The notes beneath the pieces were generated by a model. The model was not told the DNA's origin. It saw only the letters and a program-made list of their open reading frames with translations, and ran no database searches. A DNA stretch of 64,000 nucleotides from Primulina eburnea (lineage: Eukaryota; Streptophyta; Magnoliopsida; Lamiales; Gesneriaceae), in assembly GCF_022965805.1 (NCBI RefSeq), contig NC_133101.1:21485054-21549053 (forward strand). Direction: 5' to 3'. The translations under genes were made by a program, and so were the position numbers. Positions 46,901 to 56,375 of the stretch are shown in pieces. Each line of letters opens with the position of its first letter. Within the stretch, counting starts at the first letter, position 1.

Positions 46901-48423
46901 GTCATATTTATGGCAGATATCAAAGGAATTCTAGCTCTAGAACCCTTACCATAAAATTTCCACTCCTCAGCCATCTCAGGTCTGAATCGAACTATCTTGT
47001 GGAAACAATCGACTGTAGCTCGGTACTTGGTCAACATATCGATGCCGACAATACAATCAAAGTCAGATAAACCAAGAACAATACAGTCTAAATCAATCGT
47101 ATGCCCGTCGTACTGCAGTATACACGATTTCACAGATTTCACCGATATCAAACCTGTTCCTAACGGAGACGTGACAGATACTACAGTAGCTAAGGACTCA
47201 ACAGGCAATGCATGCATTAAAGCAAATCGCTCAGACATAAAAGTATGTGATGCACCAGTATCAATCAGTACGTAAGCAGGATAACCAAAAATAAAACAGT
47301 TACCTGCAACTACATCATCGGGTGCATCCTGTGCCTGCTCCTCGGTCAAAGCAAAAACTCTGGCCTGCTGTTTCGGAGGCTGGCTCACGATCTGGCCCCC
47401 TCCTGGCCTCTGCTGTGACAGAGTAGACGGTGCTGGCTGAAAGGAATGAACGGCAGAAGATCGTCTCCCTGCCTGAGCCACGGATCCCGATGACTCAGCT
47501 GCCTGTGATCCCTGGGCACCCCTCTGGGGACACACTCGGGCAAAGTGTCCCTGCTGTTTACAGATACGACAGCTGCCAACTACTCCTCGGCACTGATCTG
47601 TGGAATGTCTCCCTCCACAAGTACCACAGTATGTTCCAGTATAACTTTGGCTCTGACCGATCTGTCTCGAGCCACTCGAACTGGACGAGGTAGTCCCTGA
47701 TTTCTTGAATTGCTTTCCTCTAGCCTTCAAGAAATCCTTCTTCCCGGTACTACTGCTGCTGCCACCTTCAAATCGAGGAGGTGGTTGTTGTCCCGATACT
47801 GGAACCACAAACGAAGCCTCTTTCTGCCTCATCAGGCCTGCCTCGGCTCCCTTGGCTCTGTTTAGGGCATCGGTGAAGTTGTTGGGCCTCCCAGTATTCA
47901 CCAGAGTAAAAATCTCAGGATTTAGACCATTTATGAACTGGTCTGCTACGGCCTCATCATGTTCAGCTACGTGGGGAGCAAATCGGAGCAATGTCGAAAA
48001 CTTAGCTACATAATCCTCAATGTTCAACTGGCCTTGTTTCAGGTTTGCAAACTCGGCTCCCTTGTCCTTCCTATAAGAAACTGGAAAGAACCGTAGATAA
48101 AATTCAGATTTGAACACATTCCAGGTAATGGCCGTACCTCGCTGTTCCAATGCCCTTTTAGTCGTGATCCACCAGTGTTTAGCAACGTCATGCAACTGGT
48201 GTATTATCAGTTTCACCCTCTTTTCCTCCGTATACTCCAAAGAGTCAAACAGTGATTCAATGTCGTCCAACCAACTTTCACATTCCACGGAGTTCTCCGT
48301 TCCTTTCAAAGTCGGTGGATGAAATGACTGAAACCTTTTCAGCAATTTCTCCATTGCTGTAGGTGTCACATCCATGGGAGGATTCGAGGTACTCCCCTGT
48401 TCTGGCATTCTCCTCGGAGGCAT
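43995..48423 (-). pseudogene. Gypsy 2 gag-pol polyprotein (three lesions)
   Basis: Starts [10 protein letters not shown] at 48423. Gag domain: [17 protein letters not shown], then a CCHC knuckle ([14 protein letters not shown]). Protease: [12 protein letters not shown], continuous with gag and without the insert seen in Gypsy 1. [14 protein letters not shown] and [10 protein letters not shown]. Integrase: MDFVTQLP, SDRDSRF and TDGQSER, with all three catalytic residues kept. Chromodomain: EEATWETESDMRQEFPALF. Lesions: TAG at 46276-46278 just before FIDD; a deletion with frameshift near 45840 that removes the first RNase H catalytic Asp; and TAG at 45114-45116 in the integrase zinc region. The rest is well preserved. 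Confidence 0.93.
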
Positions 48424-48647
48424 ATCTGATAACCAAAAGGGTTAGCAGTTCCAACAATAATCCTGTTTCAAGCCTCCCTTGATCATCTTACAGCTGATCC
48501 ATTCCAATAATACACAATACCATATCAATAGCAGATAAGTCAGGTAACATGTATTAAAGAAATAAACATGCTAGCAATCAAAAGCAAGGAAAGAAAATCT
48601 CATTCTACCCCGCTCACTAGCTCCTATCTCAATCTCAAGGATCTATC

Positions 48648-48659
48648 GCTCTGATACCA
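48648..48659 (-). promoter_or_regulatory. Gypsy 2 primer-binding site
   Basis: TGGTATCAGAGC on the minus strand, five bases from the upstream LTR; it matches initiator tRNA-Met. Confidence 0.9.
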
Positions 48660-48664
48660 CCTGT

Positions 48665-50591
48665 TGTGGGGACCCGGACGCTAATCAAGTTCTTAATCAT
48701 CTTTGGGACTAATTAATCAATTATAAAACAGGGTCTAAATTTTTTTTTTTAATGCGGAACGTAGTGAAATCAAACCATATACACATATCAGTATATAACA
48801 TACACGTCCTGTATCACAAACATTTATTCAAACTAGGGTTTGACAACTACTATCAAGTGTTCAACCCTATCTCTAGCCCAAGTCCGGGGCCACCACTCTA
48901 ATCACGATCTTTCTTCATCTCCTCAACCCTGTACCTGTCCCACCTGTTGTCATGTACACATACAGACAAGACAACAGCCGGATAATTCCGGTGAGAATAT
49001 AATCCCAGTATAAATCAACGAAACATGCAATCATATAAACAATATAAAGCATGTAATCAGGTAACGTGAATATGTATCAAAATCTGAAACATAAACAATA
49101 TCAAATCAAACTGTCGACATCAATCATAATTCAGACTAGACTCAATCCTAGTCTAGGGATCCCGGTTTCCAGATGTGGTATTCCTATATCGACTTCCGTA
49201 AAGGATGGAACCATAATCTCTATTACTCGATATAACCAGTGCCCTGGTATTCCTATATCGAATTCCGTAATAGAAGAATTCCAATACCCTTTACTCGATA
49301 TAACCAAATATGGTGTTCCTATATCGAATTCCGTAATAGATTCCATTACTCGATATAACCAAACATCCAGTGTCCTGACCTAACCGTCAAGGACTGTAGT
49401 TCTATCGCTAGCATCCTATCTTGTGACATCGTGCAATGTGCCGTGGCGATACTACCACTATCCGGCACTTCTGTCACAAGATAACTCGTCTAATACCTGT
49501 CATCTAAATTCAAGAGAACAAGTACATTAATCAATGTAATGCAAATATCCATGCAATAAAATAAAGTATGTGATTTAGAGAAACCCAAGTCTAAACCGAC
49601 TCAAGTCCATCTCCCAATACCACATTGACTTATACCTTTCGTTGCAGTCTCGGTTTCCTGCTCAGTCGAAGTCCTGAATTCACAGTCTGTCTGGTAATCA
49701 CAATATCAATAATCTCATATCAATATACCTCCCAAATCGATAACAATCTGATCAATCTGAATTTAATTCAAAATCAACGGCATAACAGTATCATTTCACT
49801 ATTCCCGTCAATACCATCTCAACATCTATCAATTACAATCTATAACCCATATCCAATATAAACTGTAATCGATTCATAATCCAAATCTGTCCGGTATCAA
49901 CTGATTATGATCAGAAAATCATAACAATTCCATAATCAGTCTATTTCTTAATCTGACTTCGATTCTACGATGTCTAAAATATCAAGAACACCATATATGA
50001 ATTCTATTCAATTCTGACAATAGCATAATTTCAAAGCATGTCAAAACGTAGCAAAACTTACGTCAAGTTGTAGCCTACGTCGCTAGGAACTCGGTACCGA
50101 AGTCGGATTCAAAATCAGACGGACGGATTTCTCATAAAAGGCGTAAGGATTTTTCACTCTTTTCCCCTGACCCTTTTCTCGATTCCTTCTTTGTTTTCTT
50201 ATCAAAGAACAAACGTATATATGTATATATATACTTACGTTGCATTTTTCAGCAACGTGTCACCTTTCCATGAATCTCGGCTGGCGCTCGAGCGGTAATA
50301 AACTACCGCTCGAGCGCGGCAGTTTCTGTCCGATTACTTTCGGATTACACATTTGGCGCTCGGGCGGTCAAAAACTACCGCCCGGGCGCCACTTCTTCTG
50401 TCCAAGATGTGTTCCTATTGGACTTTGGCGCTCGAGCAGTCATTTCTTACCGCTCGGGCGCCAATGTTTCTGTCCAACAATTGCACCCTTCAAATATAAT
50501 TTATTTCGTGTCCCGATTAATCATTTCGTAATCATATCAAATTATAAATCAATAATTACCGATTACTAGGATTAAGTTTCCGGGCATTACA
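48665..50591 (-). repeat. Gypsy 2 LTR (5' in element orientation)
   Basis: 1927 bp, nearly identical to 41974-43899; a TA dinucleotide gain near 50228 is one of the few differences. Confidence 0.95.
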
Positions 50592-50596
50592 CCAGC

Positions 50597-51395
50597 CACC
50601 AATAGGGTTGATGTATCAGGAAAATATCCAAGGGTATGGATGAAACAAAATTCATATCCCAAGGAGGTCAAAGCATGGTATGAATTCGGGGCTCTTGCCT
50701 TAGTTTATACGACATCACCTAGCTTTCCGGAAATCTCAGGTCTACCAAAGTGGATCCAGGAAGCTGTGCACGAAACTTGGGCGAATAATGATTATTTGTC
50801 CAGAGGAGATGTTCTGGAGCTATACTTTTTCAGTGCAGCACCAGAACCAGCAGGAAAATGTTCTCACGAAGCCTTTCATTTCAGCAAGCTAAGGAGGCCG
50901 GATACTAATATCCAAAAATTTATCAAGGATCCTCCAATAGAAGAAACACCCCTGGTTGCTTCAATTACTGAAGATGACATTTCCACCAGAAGAGCTTGGG
51001 GTCTATGGGTCTGTCTCACTGAGATGGATAAAGTCAAGTTTTCGTTCAAATTTTATAATCATTCTGTGAACGGATCATTCCTGTTAAATACCATGACAGG
51101 AAAAACTACAAGTTTTGCAGAAGATTTATTCGAGAAAAAGAGAAATCTTTTGTGGAACAGCAAGCTGCCGGCTAGTAAAGAGACTCGCCGAAAATTCTGT
51201 AACATGGCACACATAGGAAGATGGTCAGAAAACATCTGCTTGGAATGCCAGAACCAGAAGGAACCAGAATTCGGTAAAGGATTCAAGCCGAGATCTGATC
51301 GGAAACACTTTACCGATACAAGTACAAGTGGGGATGGACCACATTCACGTTTTCCTCGAGGAAGCCGAAAGCCAAAGATTCCTCGACAAAGTTAA
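50597..51395 (+). pseudogene. pararetrovirus ORF5, C-terminal part after the Gypsy 2 insertion
   Basis: This part contains the best-conserved segments of ORF5: SFPEISGLPKWIQEAVHETW, YFFSAAPEPAGK, AWGLWVCLTEMDKVKF, and a Cys/His cluster KFCNMAHIGRWSENICLECQ that could bind a metal. It ends with a basic Ser/Gly-rich tail. It is separated from its start codon by Gypsy 2, so it cannot be expressed as the original protein. It is open to the stop at 51395, and copy 2 has the same segments. Confidence 0.75.
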
Positions 51396-51463
51396 AAGGA
51401 ACATGTGAGCATCCCACCAAGAAAAGAAGGACCACCATGTGAAATAACATGTGAGTAGAATTC

Positions 51464-51522
51464 AAGGACCACCAATAATCGGTGGAAAAAAGGAACAAGG
51501 ACCACCAATAATAGGTGGAAAA
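51464..51522 (+). repeat. pair of hairpin repeats in the viral promoter region
   Basis: AAGGACCACCAATAATCGG at 51464 and AAGGACCACCAATAATAGG at 51497, each continuing TGGAAAA, form CCACC/GGTGG hairpins about 33 bp apart, upstream of the first TATA box. Possible promoter elements. Confidence 0.5.
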
Positions 51523-51600
51523 TGACAAAAAACATTGGACACTTTATTTAAAAAGGATCCAATAAAGAAAAACAAGACAAATGGTCCCGAAATTTCAATC

Positions 51601-51608
51601 TATAAATA
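51601..51608 (+). promoter_or_regulatory. pararetrovirus TATA box 1
   Basis: TATAAATA after AATTTCAATC, 63 bases upstream of a 65-codon ORF. Possible promoter of a subgenomic RNA. Confidence 0.45.
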
Positions 51609-51663
51609 AGATCAAACGGGAACCAGTAACTCACACCAAACTTAAACCAAAACTGGAAACAAA

Positions 51664-51861
51664 ATGTATTTCGCATATCTCAGAGTTTCCAGGAAAAGGA
51701 TTAAGGGAACAAGAAAAGAGCTGAAAAATTTCAAAGAATATCAAAAGAAGCTCAAAGAAACAGGAAGAGAAATACAAGCTGATCTGATCCAAGTGCATAT
51801 AAACTATTTATGCAGGCAGATAAAATTGCAAGAAATAACTGTTTCTAGATTAATAATCTAG
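51664..51861 (+). CDS. pararetrovirus small basic ORF, 65 aa
   Basis: A Lys/Arg-rich helical frame (MYFAYLRVSRKRIKGTRKEL) with heptad-like hydrophobic spacing to its end (EITVSRLII). It lies between two TATA boxes after ORF5. I recognise no domain. The equivalent region of copy 2 lies outside the window, so conservation cannot be tested here. It could be a real small gene or a chance frame. Confidence 0.35.
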   Translation: MYFAYLRVSRKRIKGTRKELKNFKEYQKKLKETGREIQADLIQVHINYLCRQIKLQEITVSRLII

Positions 51862-51990
51862 AAGATGACAAATCAAGAAAGATGGAGGGACCATCTTAAA
51901 AGGACCACTCAACCACCGCAGGGTCCATATGCAAGCTGTAAAGGCTTATCAAGATTTGAAGTCCGAGTTTCAAATCCGGAGGGAGCCTTC

Positions 51991-51998
51991 TATAAATA
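51991..51998 (+). promoter_or_regulatory. pararetrovirus TATA box 2 (main promoter candidate)
   Basis: CTTCTATAAATAAGACAGGA resembles the core promoter context of plant pararetroviruses. Transcription would start near 52020 and run through the poly(A) signals on the first pass in a circular genome. Confidence 0.65.
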
Positions 51999-52150
51999 AG
52001 ACAGGAAGAAGGAAGTGAAGATCATCAAATATTTTCTTCATTTCTTTCATACAAGGTTGTAATATTTTCTTTCAAGTTTATGTGTGGAGTAAGTTCAGCT
52101 ACTATTAGTAGCTAAACAAGTTTCTCCTCCTCTACAGGAGGTTACTATGT

Positions 52151-52178
52151 AATAAATAAATGTTTGTGTTTGAATAAA
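52151..52178 (+). terminator. pararetrovirus poly(A) signals
   Basis: AATAAA occurs at 52151, 52155 and 52173, about 130-155 bases after the expected transcription start. This spacing would create the terminal redundancy of the viral RNA. Confidence 0.6.
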
Positions 52179-52189
52179 AGAGATCTTTG

Positions 52190-52678
52190 CTCTTAGCCCT
52201 CTCATGTATTATTTTCAAAATTTTATTTTATACTGTACACTCTAAGGTAGGAAACGAATTAGAGTTGTGCCAAGTGCTGCTGAAGGAATCTGCGTCAGTA
52301 ACCATCGGTTGCGATCGCGTGATTGGACTGTGAGGAGCAGTTCGTAAAATACGGTGGATATAACCCGGTGGTACTCCGGTCAAAAAGGTATAAGATTTAA
52401 TTTATTTTACGGAAGCATGATGGACCGTTATTTAAAAAGAAAATCATTTGATTTAAAAAATGGTTAAAGGGTATTTTAGGAAGAAAGATGAAGCAGGGAG
52501 TAGAAAGAAAGATTTTGGTCAAACAGGTACTGAATAACAAATCTCCCATAAATAAAAGGATCACCAATAATTAAGCCACATAATTCAGTCCCATAAACAG
52601 CTATAAAAATAAAAATAAAAATAATAAAATACAATATATATCGTAAACTAAATCCTAGAAAGCAAAATCCGGGACCAT
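52190..52678. other. viral leader end and AGP 3' flank
   Basis: To about 52440 the sequence is probably the viral RNA leader (GC-richer, no long ORF). From there to 52678 it is the 3' flank of the minus-strand AGP gene. The exact junction is not visible to me. Confidence 0.4.
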
Positions 52679-53068
52679 TCACGCCACCAATGAGACGATC
52701 AGGATGACACCGGCAGCGGCCGACACAAAACCTATGCCGTCGGTCACGGCACTGTTTTTTGCTGGCGCAGGAGCTTCGCCGGAGGATGGAGGCAATGCAG
52801 TAGACGGAGAGGGTGAAGCACCACCACTGGGGGTGACTGCCGGAGGAGGAGATGGCGGCGAGTAGGTAGAAGCAGGGGAAGGAGAAGAAGCCAGCGGAGG
52901 AATGGCAGGTGATTTCGTCGGATCAAGAACAGGAGCGGAGGCCGGTGCGTCACTTGGAGGTTCTGTAGCGACGAGAGACGGTGCTGGAGCAGGGGAGGGC
53001 GATCTCGCGGCAACGAAGCCGACGAAAAACACCACCATCAAGAGGAAGGAAACCCTAGGGACCGCCAT
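52679..53068 (-). CDS. classical arabinogalactan protein, GPI-anchored, 129 aa
   Basis: AGPs are heavily O-glycosylated proteins of the plasma membrane and cell wall. This one has a signal peptide (MAVPRVSFLLMVVFFVGFVA, cleavage near residue 21), and a Pro/Ala/Ser/Thr-rich body with SPSPAPAPS, APAS and SPPSPPPA motifs that would be hydroxylated and carry arabinogalactan. The C-terminus is hydrophobic after a small-residue site (KNSAVTDG...VILIVSLVA), as needed for a GPI anchor. The frame extends upstream to an ATG at 53203, but that codon lies within the TATA box region, so 53068 is the better start. It is intronless and converges with pararetrovirus copy 1, which ends within about 250 bases of its stop. 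Confidence 0.9.
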   Translation of the reverse strand: MAVPRVSFLLMVVFFVGFVAARSPSPAPAPSLVATEPPSDAPASAPVLDPTKSPAIPPLASSPSPASTYSPPSPPPAVTPSGGASPSPSTALPPSSGEAPAPAKNSAVTDGIGFVSAAAGVILIVSLVA

Positions 53069-53200
53069 TGGAGCTGGAAAGAGCTTCGGACGAACGCTAA
53101 GTCGCAAAAAGGAAAAGGATTCTAGCGAGAGAAAGGGAAACGTTTTAGAGAGAGGAGGTGCGCTGTGTGAGTACGACTGTACGAGGAAGGGCTCAACGGG

Positions 53201-53208
53201 CATTTATA
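53201..53208 (-). promoter_or_regulatory. AGP gene TATA box
   Basis: TATAAATG on the minus strand (context CCCCTATAAATGCCC), about 133 bases upstream of the chosen ATG. It fixes a leader of roughly 100 bases and argues against the upstream start. Confidence 0.75.
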
Positions 53209-53398
53209 GGGGAAGAGTTCCAGGAGTCTTACGCTGTTAAAATTTCTTATCCTATGGACCGTCAGATTGAAGATGGACGGTATAGATGAGATGAAAGTTT
53301 TTTTAAAAAGAAAATTAAGTGGGAAAGTAATTAATAAATTAATTCCCAAATTTTGTATAAAAAAACTACACGGTTTTGGAAAGGATTATTTCATCCTA

Positions 53399-53541
53399 CC
53401 CCTGCAGGCAGTGCCTGCAGGGGTACATCCAAGGGCCAGAATTTTTTCTGGTCCAATTTTATTTTTTTTTAATTTTTTTTTTCCCCATGAGGTGGAATCT
53501 CAACCACTCATATGGGGTGTGGGCACTGCCCACACACCCAT
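53399..53541. repeat. paired palindromes upstream of the AGP gene
   Basis: 53399-53423 is a perfect palindrome with 12-bp arms (CCCCTGCAGGCA) around one base. About 90 bases on, 53512-53541 contains TGTGGGCA-C-TGCCCACA within longer imperfect arms. T-rich runs separate them. They may be the two ends of a small element, but no target duplication was found. Confidence 0.5.
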
Positions 53542-53702
53542 AATCGAACTAACCGTTTTGGAATAGCTGTAAACCGCCTTTTGAATAAAGGCTTTCCCAA
53601 TTCTGATCGGATTATATGTTCAAGGGAAACCGCGTTTACCGTGTGATTGTGTATAACACAATCTATAATTTGATTACAACAATACTCAGGACACAAATTT
53701 AT

Positions 53703-53888
53703 TGCGGGTTTTTATTAAAATTAATTTCAATTTAAAAATTTTTTTCAAAAATAATTGAAAAAAAAAACCATTTCAAAACTACTGCAATCCACGCTCCATA
53801 AGCGCGGATTGCAGTAGTTTTGAAATGGTTTTTTTTTCAATTATTTTTGAAAAAAAATTTTAAATTTAAATTAATTTTAATAAAAACC
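53703..53888. mobile_element. fold-back element, 186 bp
   Basis: Almost the whole element is one inverted repeat with arms of about 85 bp around a short CCATA loop. The arms contain CCATTTCAAAACTACTGCAA and its complement. A direct 9-bp repeat, CAAATTTAT, flanks it (53694-53702 and 53889-53897). Confidence 0.8.
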
Positions 53889-53897
53889 CAAATTTAT

Positions 53898-54260
53898 AGT
53901 CACATATAAATTATTTGTTCTAAAATAAATGCATTTTATTTAATTATAACTATATATATATATATATTTATTTATTTGTGTATAAATGAGGATTGACCAT
54001 TGTCCTCAGGAATGTCAAAATGTTGAAGTAAGTGAACATTTCATCAATAGTCGAAATCTCGATTTCCCTACCAATATTTTGTTAGGCGAGTTTGTCACAC
54101 ATAACTTGCTCAATGTGGTTTACTCGATTAGCATGTTTGCATGTTACTGCGTTAGCCCATGAATTTAAACAATGCACACAAAATAATAGCGGTTGTGAAT
54201 TCCTACATGCGGGCTCTCACGTCATTAAAAAAAATATTTACGAGTATTTGGACTTATTTA
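53898..54260. other. intergenic DNA
   Basis: AT-rich with a short TA run near 53950. No gene is supported. Confidence 0.45.
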
Positions 54261-54837
54261 TAGGGGTGAACATTCAGTCAATTCGGTTACCGACCGAACC
54301 GAATTAGCCATAACCGAACCGAACCGAACCGAAATATTTAGCCATAACTGAACTGATTGAATTAATTTTTCATAACCGATGAAAACCGAACCGAATTAAA
54401 ATCGGTGACCGAATTAAAATCGGTGACCGAATTAACCGATTAGTTTAAAAAAATTGTGATTTAACTTTAATTATAAATGTAATTTTTTTTTTTGAACACT
54501 ACAGTTTATACAAATGCATAAAAACATAAAATCACACACATCACAAATGTATAAGTTTTATTTGAACACAATTAATACATATTATATCGATTTTAAAATT
54601 AAAAATTAAAATATTTATAAAAATAGATAAATAAAATAATTTATTAAATAATGATATTTATTATATCGGTTAATTCGATTAACCGATTTCAAAATTTTGA
54701 AAACCGTAATCGAACCGAATTAACCGATATAACCGAATTTAATTTGAAAACCGAATTTTAAAAATAACCGAACCGAATTTCCGAATTGGCTCGGTTCGGT
54801 CGGTTAATTCGGTTAAACGAAATCTTGCTCACCCCTA
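54261..54837. mobile_element. non-autonomous hAT-type element, 577 bp
   Basis: Ends TAGGGGTGAAC and GCTCACCCCTA form terminal inverted repeats. Flanking 8-mers CTTATTTA (54253-54260) and CTTAATTA (54838-54845) differ at one base. The body has CCGAACCGAA arrays at one end and TTCGGTTCGG at the other around an AT-rich core. No transposase. A truncated relative lies at 9946-10366. Confidence 0.85.
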
Positions 54838-54845
54838 CTTAATTA

Positions 54846-55351
54846 TGATAGGCTTCGGAAGCGAGACATGTGTTGTTAAATACCAAAATATTGAATAACT
54901 TTATGTATTGCTTAAAATCTACATGTCAAGACTTTAAGCATGTATTTAACTACCTGGGTTTTAGACCTCAATCTTATCACTAAGTCAAAAATCCTTGCCA
55001 GATAATCTAATATTACGATATGTAGTTTGCTAACTTAATTTATGCTATTATAATATGAGAAACACTAAGAAGTATCAACCATTATATTTATACATATGTG
55101 CGCGCGCACGTGAAAGAATATTTTTATAAATTAAACCACCCAAATTATATGGAACTCTTTTAGCTCTAAAATGGTGTGTGATAACTAGAGGTGAACACAA
55201 TGCGGTAAAAAAATTCAAATCGAATTGTCATATACAATCACTTAGTATTTTAAAAAATAATCCCTATTTTACATGTAAAAATAATTTTATAATTTTTAGC
55301 GGTTTCAGGCGATTGAGGTCAGTTTGCAGATTTTTAATGAAAAATATTAAA
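54846..55351. other. intergenic DNA
   Basis: AT-rich; no gene, RNA or delimited repeat is supported. Confidence 0.45.
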
Positions 55352-55533
55352 GGCAAAAACTTGTGTGAGACGGTCTCACGGGTCGTATTTGTGAGACGGA
55401 TCTTTTATTTGGGTCATCCGTGAAAAAGTATTATCTTTTATGCTAAGAGTATTACTTTTTATTGTGAATATGAGTAGGGTTGACCCGTCTCACATATTAG
55501 GATCCGTGAGACGGTCTCACATGAGATCCACTC
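55352..55533 (+). mobile_element. Mutator-like MITE, copy 5
   Basis: 182 bp, same family as 8585-8766, flanked by a perfect 9-bp duplication AATATTAAA (55343-55351 and 55534-55542). Confidence 0.92.
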
Positions 55534-55600
55534 AATATTAAAATATATATTTGGATTGATTCGAAAACAATAACAACATTGTGCTTTTCAAATATAAAAT

Positions 55601-55782
55601 GAGTGGGTCTCATGTGAGACCGTCTCACGGATCCTAATCTGTGAGACGGATCAACCCTACCCATATTCACAATAAAAAGTAATACTCTGAGCATAAAAAA
55701 TAATACTTTTTCATGGATGACCTAAATAAGAGATCCGTCTCACAAATACGAACCGTGAGACCGTCTCACACAAGTTTTTGCC
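55601..55782 (-). mobile_element. Mutator-like MITE, copy 6 (inverted)
   Basis: 182 bp in the opposite orientation to copy 5, flanked by a perfect 9-bp duplication ATATAAAAT (55592-55600 and 55783-55791). Copies 5 and 6 are independent insertions 67 bases apart and together form a long inverted repeat. Confidence 0.92.
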
Positions 55783-55903
55783 ATATAAAATATAGCTCAA
55801 ATCGTACAAAAATAAAATTAGATAAAATAATAATCAATATTCAAAACTAAGTTAACAATCGAACAATATAACACACTTACAACAAAAATGATATTTCCAC
55901 TAT

Positions 55904-56005
55904 TTTGTGAGCACCGATGAGGTGTCACTCACCTCATTGGATGCACAATTTTTCTATATTTCATCACATCCAATAGGTGAGTGACACCTCATCGGTGCTC
56001 ACAAA
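55904..56005. mobile_element. fold-back element, about 102 bp
   Basis: Inverted arms of about 40 bp start TTTGTGAGCACCGATGAGG and contain GTGTCACTCACC; the loop is about 20 bases. The arms match almost perfectly. No clear target duplication was read. Confidence 0.65.
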
Positions 56006-56040
56006 GGTGTGCACGGTAAGTGTGCAGGATATCAAAACTG

Positions 56041-56064
56041 TATATATATATATATATATATATA
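56041..56064. repeat. (TA)12 microsatellite
   Basis: Twelve uninterrupted TA dinucleotides. Confidence 0.95.
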
Positions 56065-56375
56065 ATTAATTAATCAAGATTTCAACTAATCTAAAATACT
56101 AATTCAAAGTTTAAAATTTTCATGCTAAATCTTATATTATCATCAAGAGAAAGCCTAGACTATGATCACTATCATCAGAATTTAGTCGATTCTTGACCAT
56201 ATATCTCTCTCATGAAAGGAAAGGTAAGGAGTTAACGCTACGGTCGTCACTGAGAAAGAATATCTACAAGTTTAAAATATCATAATATTTTATATATGAC
56301 AAAATCATATTATTAAATTTAATCAAAAGTAGCTTTAAAACTTAAAATAAAAATAGTAATTAACATAAAATATTT

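Larger units (their letters stand above)
41974..50591 (-). mobile_element. Gypsy 2: young Tekay-like element inside viral ORF5
   Basis: An 8.6-kb element on the minus strand with LTRs of 1926 and 1927 bp, which differ by eye at only about 14 positions. A perfect 5-bp duplication, CCAGC, flanks it (41969-41973 and 50592-50596). The primer site and purine tract are intact. The polyprotein is Tekay-type with a C-terminal chromodomain but has two stops and one deletion. Insertion therefore postdates viral integration. Confidence 0.95.
36030..52440 (+). mobile_element. endogenous pararetrovirus copy 1, split by Gypsy 2
   Basis: An integrated Caulimoviridae-like genome of about 7.8 kb of viral DNA, interrupted by Gypsy 2 at 41974-50591. 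Order: tRNA-Met primer site, ORF0 (49 aa), ORF1 (123 aa), coat protein, movement protein, protease-RT-RNase H, ORF5, then a promoter region with two TATA boxes, poly(A) signals and leader. There is no integrase and there are no LTRs. All ORFs are open except ORF5, which is split only by the transposon. Separate coat, movement and polymerase ORFs in this order resemble caulimovirid layouts, but I cannot assign a genus. Both ends are approximate; the left one is inferred from where copies 1 and 2 start to match. Confidence 0.88.

Noticed and set aside
52679..53203. Longer AGP reading frame starting at 53203
   Set aside because: That start lies within the TATAAATG region and would put 45 non-signal-like residues before a good signal peptide; 53068 fits better.
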